This document shows, one piece after another, positions 35,561 through 43,034 of a DNA stretch of 49,388 bases. The notes under the pieces were generated by a model. It worked only from the letters and a program-made list of their open reading frames with translations, was not told where the DNA came from and made no database searches. Positions within the stretch are counted from its first letter, which is position 1, and each line of letters opens with the position of its first letter. The stretch is from Myxococcales bacterium (GTDB lineage Bacteria > Myxococcota > UBA727 > JABDBI01). The DNA lies in the NCBI GenBank assembly GCA_023248595.1, contig JAHFEG010000006.1, positions 47,622 to 97,009 of the forward strand. The letters are read 5' to 3'. The translations under genes were made by a program, and so were the position numbers.

Positions 35561-35765
35561 TACCCAATTCGGCTTTCAGTTAAAGCAGCGCTGCTTATTA
35601 TGATCAGCTTTTGAGCGCCCTGCCAGCTAATCATATTTGTCAAATAATACAATACCTTAAACCGTGTCTTTCGTGACGTGGTTATGACGCCTATTGTTTT
35701 TGCGTTTTCATGTGGTAAATAAAGTGTATTAAATAAATATAAATTTTGTTTTGGTATCAATTATT
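35561..35765. other. 205-base intergenic stretch before the ankyrin operon
   Basis: Holds a perfect 14-bp palindrome AAGCAGCGCTGCTT at 35583-35596, soon after the prfA stop, and a strongly AT-rich last 80 bases that must include the promoter of the ankyrin genes. No convincing -35/-10 pair stands out, and I see no coding sequence. Confidence 0.4.
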
Positions 35766-37799
35766 ATGAAAAATACATTAATTTTTTTGCTGGTAATTTG
35801 TCCTGCGCTATCATTTAGTGATGGTTACCAAGGGAGAGTCTCCAGGGTTCGCGAGCTTGCGAATGTCCATACCCTAAAATCGAATCAATTCCCAGCAGCT
35901 AGAGTATTCCATGCAGAACATTTAATTGCGCCATTGATGACTCCGTTCACCGACCTATTTAGTGCAGCTAAAAGCCGTATTCGGTATGTGTCTGCAATTT
36001 TTGAAGGCTTTTTCCGAAAAAGTCCTATCCAGTGTCCCGGATCAGATAAAGGTTCCGCCTCTCGCGAAGCTAGGTTTGATCCTGTAGATGGGGGGCAAAC
36101 TTGTGAGTCGCGGGCGGTGGCGGGGATTGCCTCTAATGCCTTAAGTAAGCAAGCCGTAGGCGCGGGAGCTGGTGGTGATGATCCTGATGATCCTGACAGA
36201 GGTCATATGGGCAAAAAGCTCCCTGCGGATGAGCTGGAAAATACAGATGAAGAAGAAGAAATTAATAATATTTTCGAAATGATAAAAAAATGCAAAGGAA
36301 AGAATGAAGCGGCTATTCTTGATTTAATTAAGAAATATTTAAAAGGTGTTGGCCACAGTGTCAATGATACAGACAGGCAAATGAATACGCTGCTTCACGT
36401 GTTGTCTGAGTACGGCTATGTTGAGGCAGTAAGATATCTTCTAGAACATGGGGCTGACCCCAATTTATGTAATTCGTTTTGCGACGTTCCTTTGGTAATT
36501 GCTCTTGAATCTGATTGGTGTAAAGGCAATAGAGAAAAAATTGTTGAACTCTTGATAGATTTTGACGCTGAACTCAATACAAAATTTGTTGATGAAGATG
36601 GTGCTGCTGCTCTGACACCGCTTGATGTTGTTGCAGATCCTGAATTATCTGTACTCATGTATCATGCACATCAAGAACGACGCTTTGCAGTTTTACAAAG
36701 AATATGGCAGCAACTGCCGCCAGAACTTCAAGAACAATTTCGAAAAGAGTTTTCGTGTATAGCCCGCTGGCTGGATGTCATTGATTTACAAGAAATTGAT
36801 GAGCGCTTATTGAGCTCAGCTGATGCAGATGCACGGATAAAAGAATTACTAAAAGAATTCGACCCTGAATATCTGTTGAGTCAATTACTAATGCAGATTA
36901 TTCAAGGAATTTTAAATTTTGAGATGGTCGCTTTCGGTGATGTTGACGAGTGGTTTTTAGTCGAACGCGCAGGTTTTTTATTAATAGAATATTTCAGAGA
37001 ATTATCTTTAAGCAGTGTAGATGTTGCAGGAGATTACGGCATTAGGGGTTTTGGACGTCAATTTGAATCATTTTTCCAAGAAAGAGGCGGAATTTTCATC
37101 AAAAGATTAAATAGAATGCCGTATACTTTATCGGCGGTCTTAAGGCCTGACAGAAAAATTTTTTTGGGTCGAACCGCTTCTCGAAATATGCAAAAAAGTT
37201 CTTCAAGAGAGTGTTCTTCTCGATGTAGTTCAGCGCCTGATCTGATGAGAGGCAGATTGTCCTCCTTATCATCTCGTTCTGGCGGACCATCTGAATGTAG
37301 TTCAGTGCAGGGAAGTAGAACGCCGCAGCAGTGTGGTGAGTTTGAGGCATTTGCAAATGCCTTGCGCGACGATCATGGTAGTGACGAACCAATCTGTTCT
37401 TTTGCATCGGTTGAAATTCAGGATTTAGTTTGCCGGTACGGATTTAACCATAAAAAAAAGAGTGAGCCTGCGACGCCACGCAATAAACCTCCATGCATGA
37501 ACTGTCGGGTGCTTTATGCTGATCATCGGCATGCAGGAAAAACAGTCAGAGAGCAATATTTTATTCATGAAAATACTCACGGGGTAATTACACACATTGA
37601 AGAATGTGAAGAGATACCAAATCAAATAGATAATCAGGTGATTGCATTTATAAAAATTTTAGTAAACGGTAGCGTAATAGAGGCTGAAGTACGTGTTTCG
37701 CGGGATATTTTTATTCAGCTGCGGGCCGGTAGTTCTATTCTATTTGATTTATTGTCGGACGCTCGTCGTCCATTAATGATTATTAGAGGACTTAAATGA
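35766..37799 (+). CDS. exported ankyrin-repeat protein (large)
   Basis: 677 residues from the ATG at 35766. Sec signal at 1-20 (LIFLLVICPALSFS). About two ankyrin units around residues 200-290 (MNTLLHVLSEYGYVEAVRYLLEHGADPN; EKIVELLIDFDAELN). A long helical region follows, then a Ser/Cys-rich linker near 480-520 (SSRECSSRCSSAPDL; GGPSECSS). The C-terminal domain has CMNCRVLYADHRH and many His/Cys and may bind metal. Acidic stretch ENTDEEEEINN at about 160. Ankyrin repeats mediate protein binding and are frequent in secreted effectors. The stop overlaps the next ankyrin gene by four bases, so the pair forms one operon. Confidence 0.8.
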   Translation: MKNTLIFLLVICPALSFSDGYQGRVSRVRELANVHTLKSNQFPAARVFHAEHLIAPLMTPFTDLFSAAKSRIRYVSAIFEGFFRKSPIQCPGSDKGSASREARFDPVDGGQTCESRAVAGIASNALSKQAVGAGAGGDDPDDPDRGHMGKKLPADELENTDEEEEINNIFEMIKKCKGKNEAAILDLIKKYLKGVGHSVNDTDRQMNTLLHVLSEYGYVEAVRYLLEHGADPNLCNSFCDVPLVIALESDWCKGNREKIVELLIDFDAELNTKFVDEDGAAALTPLDVVADPELSVLMYHAHQERRFAVLQRIWQQLPPELQEQFRKEFSCIARWLDVIDLQEIDERLLSSADADARIKELLKEFDPEYLLSQLLMQIIQGILNFEMVAFGDVDEWFLVERAGFLLIEYFRELSLSSVDVAGDYGIRGFGRQFESFFQERGGIFIKRLNRMPYTLSAVLRPDRKIFLGRTASRNMQKSSSRECSSRCSSAPDLMRGRLSSLSSRSGGPSECSSVQGSRTPQQCGEFEAFANALRDDHGSDEPICSFASVEIQDLVCRYGFNHKKKSEPATPRNKPPCMNCRVLYADHRHAGKTVREQYFIHENTHGVITHIEECEEIPNQIDNQVIAFIKILVNGSVIEAEVRVSRDIFIQLRAGSSILFDLLSDARRPLMIIRGLK

Positions 37800-38791
37800 A
37801 CAATTTTAACCAATTGATATTTGTATTTGTTTTAGGAATTTATGGGGTTATGTCTTCCAATGCCGTCGCTCTTAAAGTCTCATCCCAAGAGTTAAACGCG
37901 TTAAGCACGAATCTAGAAAAATTTGAAAATTTTTTGGAATCATTGGTGACGGCAGAAAGCGAAGGGGAAGAAGTTTGGGTTGATGAAGGTGAGAGGGCTA
38001 CACCATTTTTAATTTTTCTTTTGGGGGATAACTATTCACAAACGGACGCATCTGAGGTGTTTCGCTTGCAGTTGATTAAAGGACTTCTAAGAGCCAGAAG
38101 CAAATTATTGTTAGTAAACGGTAGAGACAGGGAGGGCAGAACACCACTTATGCTAGCTGCCAGAAATGCTAAATATAAAAAACTCTTTCTGTACCTATTT
38201 ACTCGGCGCACAGAACAATCTTTGACTGAAACAGACTCTAATGGAAATACTGTGATTCATTTGTCGGCAGCGGCTGGTTTCGACGATGCAGTCTTTAATA
38301 TACTCACATCCAGTGAAGGGAACACCTATGCCAACGTGCAAAATAGCCTTGGTCAAACACCCTTGATGCTTGCCGTGATGGCAGGGTCTTTAGAGGCTGT
38401 AGTGTATTTATCGCAGTATGGGGTGGATACTATTAATGCCAGCGATATCTCTGGGCACACAGCTTTAGATTTAGCTATGGAGCAGCAAAACCAACAATTG
38501 ATTGATCTGTTACAACAAAATGGTGCTGAACCTGGATGCATTTTGGGTGCTTCCGCCCACTTCGAAGTTGGGCCGGTTAATATGGAAACATCACCACCGC
38601 CCATAATGTCACTACCTAGCACAGTGTCACCACCGCCCATGATGCCTCGTTTCTCGTTTTCTTCACCACCACCAAGACCGGGTGTTTCGAGTCCGGCAGT
38701 ACGAAGAACATCGCGAGGCCCGGATCAGGCGCGCGGTATCGGATTTTCTCCTAGAGTCCTTTTTCGTGGAGATGATTCCACGTCGAACTAG
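37796..38791 (+). CDS. exported ankyrin-repeat protein with proline-rich C-terminal repeats
   Basis: 331 residues. Sec signal at about 1-25 (LIFVFVLGIYGVMSSNA). Helical and acidic N-terminal part, then about four ankyrin units from residue 105 to 245 (GRTPLMLAARNAKYKKLFLY; GNTVIHLSAAAGFDDAVFNI; GQTPLMLAVMAGSLEAVVYL; GHTALDLAMEQQNQQLIDLL). The tail carries three 12-residue units starting SPPP (SPPPIMSLPSTV, SPPPMMPRFSFS, SPPPRPGVSSPA), encoded partly by an exact 14-bp repeat at 38591 and 38627. Start ATG overlaps the stop of the upstream ankyrin gene. The last codon lies two bases from the 3' end of tRNA-Leu on the other strand. Confidence 0.85.
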   Translation: MNNFNQLIFVFVLGIYGVMSSNAVALKVSSQELNALSTNLEKFENFLESLVTAESEGEEVWVDEGERATPFLIFLLGDNYSQTDASEVFRLQLIKGLLRARSKLLLVNGRDREGRTPLMLAARNAKYKKLFLYLFTRRTEQSLTETDSNGNTVIHLSAAAGFDDAVFNILTSSEGNTYANVQNSLGQTPLMLAVMAGSLEAVVYLSQYGVDTINASDISGHTALDLAMEQQNQQLIDLLQQNGAEPGCILGASAHFEVGPVNMETSPPPIMSLPSTVSPPPMMPRFSFSSPPPRPGVSSPAVRRTSRGPDQARGIGFSPRVLFRGDDSTSN

Positions 38792-38793
38792 AT

Positions 38794-38878
38794 TGGTGCG
38801 GCGAGGGAGACTCGAACTCCCACAGCTTTTGGCCACTACCACCTCAAAGTAGCGTGTCTACCGTTCCACCACCGCCGC
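38794..38878 (-). tRNA. tRNA-Leu(GAG)
   Basis: Long-variable-arm class II tRNA. The acceptor starts GCGGCGG on the minus strand and pairs with TCGCCGC. The anticodon loop between CTACT and GGTAG gives GAG, closely following the E. coli tRNA-Leu(GAG) layout. The CCA end is encoded. It converges with the ankyrin operon, two bases apart. Confidence 0.96.
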
Positions 38879-38946
38879 AACAAAGACTTTATCGAAGTCT
38901 TCATGTAGCAACCATACAAAATGGTCAAGCGGGAACTTTTTTAAAT

Positions 38947-39384
38947 CTAAAGCGCTGCAGGCAAATAATCTCTGATTTCTTCTGCATTTTTTTCAGTCAG
39001 ATCTTTGTCGATGCTAAGCACGATTGCTTTTTGTGTGCCTTCTTCTAAATCATGGCGCATGAATCCTAAAAATGCTGGGCTTGCAATCAAATAAAGTTTT
39101 TCAAATAGCTGGCTGCGATGTGCATGATCAAGATGTTTCGCTAAGTCAGCAGCAAAATGTTGTGCTTCATTTTTTTGAGGGTCGAGGGTCTCTATGGAAC
39201 TGCGTCTTGAGCCGACGCTGGAAAATTCCCGTCCCGGTTTATCTGAAACCAGATCATGGCCATGAACTCTGGTTTGAGGATGCTCCAATACTTCAAGTTC
39301 AATTAATAATTTTCGAGATTTTTGTGCTTCTAAAATGCGTGCTCTTGAGCCATTCGCAACAACTACCCAGATTTTGTGGTTCAT
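38947..39384 (-). CDS. host-attachment family protein (PF10116-like)
   Basis: 145 residues from the ATG at 39384 (AGGAG five bases upstream). HKIWVVVANGSRARILEA start, with KLLIELEVLEHPQTRVHGHDLVSDKPGR in the middle and the C-terminal LYLIASPAFLGFMRHDL are typical of the family annotated as required for attachment to host cells, first studied in plant-associated bacteria. No signal peptide, so a direct adhesin role is doubtful. The RNase E/eRF1-like fold suggested for relatives fits a cytoplasmic enzyme. It follows the ABC ATPase gene by 28 bases. Confidence 0.8.
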   Translation of the reverse strand: MNHKIWVVVANGSRARILEAQKSRKLLIELEVLEHPQTRVHGHDLVSDKPGREFSSVGSRRSSIETLDPQKNEAQHFAADLAKHLDHAHRSQLFEKLYLIASPAFLGFMRHDLEEGTQKAIVLSIDKDLTEKNAEEIRDYLPAAL

Positions 39385-39412
39385 TAATGCTCCTATTCTT
39401 AACCTTATAACC

Positions 39413-40159
39413 CTAAACAAATTTTTGCCACATTGCCATAGCCAGTGTTAATTTTTGCAAGTTAGGATGGCTGCTCTTTTGAAATTCAGAAGCTGGACCT
39501 TTCCAATCAATTTTTCCCTGTTGAAGCAAGGCGATCTCGCTTGAAATATGGCAAGCTTCGAATGGATCATGGGTTATATGCAAAATAGTGAAGCCATGTC
39601 TTTGTTGTGTTTTTTTTAAGAGCGTGGCCATGGCTAGCTTTTGGTCAAGGTCCAACGATGAAAAAGGTTCATCGAGCAATAGCGCGACTGGTTTTGTTAA
39701 TAACGCCCGCGCGAGAGCAAGTCTTTGCTTTTCTCCTCCAGAAAGATGTTTAGGTAGAGCTTTCGTTTTATGAAATAAATCAACTTCTGTTAAAATTTCA
39801 TCTTTTAATACGCGATTTTTTTTTGACGGGGCATGTTTAGATGCGTGCAAGGAGAAATTAAGATGCTCATCCACTGTCATATGAGGCCATAAGGCAGTAT
39901 TTTGAAATAGCATGACGCATTTGCGTTGATGAGCCGGTCTAAAAATTACACTGCTGTCTTGAATACGTTGATTTTGCAAATAAATGCAGCCTGCTTTAAT
40001 GACTGGGATAAAACCAGCGATGGCTCTTAATAATGTGGTTTTTCCACTGCCTGAAGGTCCTAAAATAGACAGACTTTGTCCTTGGTCGACGGTAATAGAA
40101 ATATTCTTTAAAATATCTTTGTCGTCAAGTTGTATGCAAAGCTGGTCTGTGCTGATCAT
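39413..40159 (-). CDS. orphan ABC transporter ATP-binding protein (PotA/FbpC/ThiQ type)
   Basis: 248 residues with complete nucleotide-binding machinery: Walker A GPSGSGKTT, Q-loop FQNTALWPHMTV, signature LSGGEKQRLALARALL, Walker B ALLLDEPFSSLD, H-loop ILHITHDPFEA. The A-L-W-P-H-M-T-V context is typical of polyamine, iron and thiamine importers. It lacks the C-terminal TOBE domain of the PotA/FbpC forms, fitting ThiQ-like size. No permease or binding protein is adjacent. It is not of the ZnuC sequence type, so pairing with the ZnuB-like permease at 9832 is unlikely but not excluded. Confidence 0.85.
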   Translation of the reverse strand: MISTDQLCIQLDDKDILKNISITVDQGQSLSILGPSGSGKTTLLRAIAGFIPVIKAGCIYLQNQRIQDSSVIFRPAHQRKCVMLFQNTALWPHMTVDEHLNFSLHASKHAPSKKNRVLKDEILTEVDLFHKTKALPKHLSGGEKQRLALARALLTKPVALLLDEPFSSLDLDQKLAMATLLKKTQQRHGFTILHITHDPFEACHISSEIALLQQGKIDWKGPASEFQKSSHPNLQKLTLAMAMWQKFV

Positions 40160-40267
40160 GAGAATTATTTTAAGATAGACAATGTCAAAATACTAGGACC
40201 TCGGTACAACAACCGATTTTAGTCTGCAGGCAAATGAAACATTTTTAAAAAAATAAAGAGGTGTTCT

Positions 40268-40522
40268 ATGGGTCTGTCAAAAAAAAATGTTGCGATTGTG
40301 TTGTTGGGTTCATTAATTTTATCATTTGCTTTAATGGCAAAACCAAAAGATCCACGTCGCGAGACAGCACGTTGTGATTCTGAACGAAGTCTTTGTAAGA
40401 ATGTAGCAGGAACAGATTATCGTCATTGCGTCAAAGGAAGGCAGTCGCATTGCAAAGAAAACTACAATGAAGATATCGATCAGTGCAATACGGATCATCA
40501 GTCTTGTCTGGATCGCATCTAA
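40268..40522 (+). CDS. small secreted six-cysteine protein
   Basis: 84 residues. Signal peptide at about 1-24 (NVAIVLLGSLILSFALMA), then a short mature peptide with six Cys in a mirror-symmetric layout, C-x6-C-x10-C-x7-C-x10-C-x6-C. It is highly charged and probably a helical hairpin held by three disulphides. GAGGTG upstream of the ATG. No family recognised. It stands alone between the ABC gene and tRNA-Leu. Confidence 0.65.
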   Translation: MGLSKKNVAIVLLGSLILSFALMAKPKDPRRETARCDSERSLCKNVAGTDYRHCVKGRQSHCKENYNEDIDQCNTDHQSCLDRI

Positions 40523-40622
40523 CATAGATGCCGCTTTTAAAAAGCAGCAGTTTATATTGAGCCAAGTGTTTATAGGTACTTGACTGGAGAGTCTGCTCGC
40601 GTTATCAAGCCTCATCTTTCGT

Positions 40623-40709
40623 GCCGGAGTGGTGGAACTGGTAGACGCGCTGGACTCAAAATCCAGTAGGGGCAACTCTGTGTCGGTTCGATTCCGACCT
40701 CCGGCACCA
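40623..40709 (+). tRNA. tRNA-Leu(CAA)
   Basis: The acceptor GCCGGAG pairs with CTCCGGC. Class II variable arm. The anticodon loop between CTGGA and TCCAG is CTCAAAA, giving anticodon CAA, which reads TTG. CCA encoded at 40707-40709. Confidence 0.97.
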
Positions 40710-40783
40710 CTTTTTAAAATAACATTGTTGCTTATTGTTCATCGCAACAAAAATTAAAATAAAATGATACTTTGGAGTTGAAT

Positions 40784-42166
40784 GTGGAAGTGCAAGTCAT
40801 TGTGGCTGCGTTTGCCGTTGGGTTTTTATTGGGAGTGGCAATTTTATACTATTTCCTCCAAAAAGAATCAGTGCGTCGTACAAGTGCTGAGGAAAAGGCT
40901 AGATTGTTGCCTGGCTGTCAAGAAGAGCTCAATCAAAAAACAATGGAAAATCGCCACCTTTTTGAAACTAATTCTGATTTACGTGCTGATTTGGCAAGTA
41001 GCAAAACGGCATTGGAGCAAATGCGTATTTATACGGATGCACGTATCAAAGAATTAAGTGAATCACATGTTTTTTTAAGCAATTCTTTTTCTGCGATTTC
41101 TGCTCAAGCCTTGAAGCAAAATAATGAATCTTTCATGGATTTTGCCAAAGCAACTTTTGAAAAGTGGCAATCTGCTTCTCATGAAGATTTGCTAAAAAAG
41201 CAAGTTGAAATCAAAAGCATTACCGAGCCTTTAAAAGAATCCTTGGAAAAGGTGGACAATAAAATTCGTGAATTAGAAGTAAGTCGCGAAGGCGCTTATC
41301 GATCATTGCATCAGCAAATTCATTCCATGATTGAATCTCAGAATCAACTGCGCACTGAAACAGAGAATTTATCACGTATTTTGCATGCACCAGCAGCAAG
41401 AGGAAGGTGGGGAGAAATCCAATTGCGTCGTGTCGTGGAATTGGCAGGTATGTTGGCGCATTGTGATTTTGAAGAACAAGTCACTGCTGCTTCAGATGAA
41501 AAGCAAGGTATTCGTCCAGATTTAGTGGTGCGTTTGCCTGGTAATAAATGCATTGTAGTCGATGCTAAAGTTCCGTTAGGTGCTTACCTGCAAGCCATTG
41601 AATGCAAAGATGAAGAACGGCGACAAGCTCTATTATTGGAACATGCTGAACAGGTGAAGCGGCACATTAATCAACTCGCTAAAAAATCTTATTGGCAGCA
41701 TTTTAATCCCACTCCAGAGTTTGTGGTTTTATTTTTGCCGGGCGAAATTTTCTTCAGCGCAGCTTTAGCAAGTAAGCCTGAGCTGATTGAATGGGGGGTC
41801 GAGCAAGGAATTATTATTGCTACACCAACGACGCTAATAGCACTGCTTCGCGCTGTTGCCTATGGTTGGCGCAATGAAACATTGGCTGATAATGCTCTTA
41901 AAATAAGCCAGCTGGCACGCCAATTATGTGAACGCATTGAAAAAGTTTCGGACCATTTTAATAAATTAGGTCGAAATTTAAAATCGTCAGTAGACGCGTA
42001 TAATCAGACATTGGGTTCATTGGAAACCCGCGTTTTTTCGACGGCACGCAAGCTCAATGATCTGGGTGCTCATGCCTCATTGGAGGTCAAGATGCTGGAG
42101 CCTATCGAGAAAGTACCGCGTACTTTCATTGTTGCTACTTTACCCAATGATGAAGTCGAGAATTAA
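40784..42166 (+). CDS. rmuC: DNA recombination protein RmuC family
   Basis: 460 residues from the GTG at 40784 (TTTGGAG six bases upstream; two TTG codons upstream are less suitable). N-terminal membrane helix (VIVAAFAVGFLLGVAILYYFLQ), a coiled coil to about 200, and a PD-(D/E)xK nuclease-like domain with ARGRWGEIQLRRVVELAGM, RPDLVVRLPGNKCIVVDAKVPLGAYLQA and FLPGE. In E. coli loss of RmuC raises inversion at short inverted repeats, which may matter in a genome with palindromic repeats. The next gene is five bases downstream. Confidence 0.93.
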   Translation: MEVQVIVAAFAVGFLLGVAILYYFLQKESVRRTSAEEKARLLPGCQEELNQKTMENRHLFETNSDLRADLASSKTALEQMRIYTDARIKELSESHVFLSNSFSAISAQALKQNNESFMDFAKATFEKWQSASHEDLLKKQVEIKSITEPLKESLEKVDNKIRELEVSREGAYRSLHQQIHSMIESQNQLRTETENLSRILHAPAARGRWGEIQLRRVVELAGMLAHCDFEEQVTAASDEKQGIRPDLVVRLPGNKCIVVDAKVPLGAYLQAIECKDEERRQALLLEHAEQVKRHINQLAKKSYWQHFNPTPEFVVLFLPGEIFFSAALASKPELIEWGVEQGIIIATPTTLIALLRAVAYGWRNETLADNALKISQLARQLCERIEKVSDHFNKLGRNLKSSVDAYNQTLGSLETRVFSTARKLNDLGAHASLEVKMLEPIEKVPRTFIVATLPNDEVEN

Positions 42167-42171
42167 AAAAA

Positions 42172-42975
42172 ATGCTGTTAGACCAAACACTCGACGAAAT
42201 TTTGCCGACTGATTTTTGGACTTTAACGCGTGAACAAATTTTAGAAAAATGTACGCATCTCATTTCTTATTATTTGAAGATGTTATGCCAACACTGTGAC
42301 AGGCGTTTGCTTCTGCCTGCGCAGAGAAGTTTGATGGTTTTTAGATCTCTGGGTAAGGAACCGATTAGAGACATCGATGATCTTCGTCATGCTTTGCTTT
42401 GCTCCGATAAAAATTTGGGAGAAGAATGGGGCGGTTTCTCGAGCCTTTTTGAATCTGCTGTCAGCGCTGGTGAAATTAATTTAGAAGCAGAGGCAAATAA
42501 TTTTTTAGTGCCCCAAGACGAGAATGTTGATACGGATCGGTTGGTTTTAACCGTTGAAAAATTAACTATTTTGCATGAGATAGCGGATTCGTTTTCTGTC
42601 AATTCTGATATGGCTGCTGGCTGTATTATTTTAGAAGATATTTATGAAGTGTTGAAAGATTGGTGCGATCATCAGCCAGAATTAATGCAAAAATGGCAAA
42701 CTGTTCTCGATGATTGGGTCATTTTAAGTACCTGTGCACCCGCATTGAAAAATCTTTGGCATTTACGCAATTTCATAAAAGCAATCTCTCCCCAAGTATT
42801 ACATCAATTGGAAGATACAAACCAGGCGCGTGCTTTTTGTTTATGGTTTTTGTCACATCAATTATCCGAGAAAAAAAACATGGATGCTTTTAAGCGAAGA
42901 CTCTTCGACACACTCTTGACGCGTGCCCAGCTGGCACCCTTGTCTGTTTTTGAAGGTGCTGGTCTACTCCCTTGA
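42172..42975 (+). CDS. cytoplasmic helical protein of unknown function
   Basis: 267 residues, no signal or membrane helix, predicted nearly all helical (for example SLMVFRSLGKEPIRDIDDLRHALL; RLVLTVEKLTILHEIADSF). Seven cysteines, including CQHC near the N-terminus. No family recognised. It starts five bases after the rmuC stop without a good Shine-Dalgarno, so it is likely translated by coupling with rmuC. Confidence 0.6.
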   Translation: MLLDQTLDEILPTDFWTLTREQILEKCTHLISYYLKMLCQHCDRRLLLPAQRSLMVFRSLGKEPIRDIDDLRHALLCSDKNLGEEWGGFSSLFESAVSAGEINLEAEANNFLVPQDENVDTDRLVLTVEKLTILHEIADSFSVNSDMAAGCIILEDIYEVLKDWCDHQPELMQKWQTVLDDWVILSTCAPALKNLWHLRNFIKAISPQVLHQLEDTNQARAFCLWFLSHQLSEKKNMDAFKRRLFDTLLTRAQLAPLSVFEGAGLLP

Positions 42976-43034
42976 GAATGATTTTGTTATGCTTTATAAA
43001 CTTTAGCTGATGATCACATTCTTTGGGGTGGATT

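Noticed and set aside
35583-35596. Perfect 14-bp palindrome after prfA as a terminator
   Set aside because: It has no loop bases and no T run, so a stable terminator hairpin is unlikely.
39413-40159. ABC ATPase as the missing ZnuC of the metal transporter
   Set aside because: Its Q-loop and signature context match the polyamine/iron/thiamine importer type, and it lies 28 kb away with no metal genes beside it.
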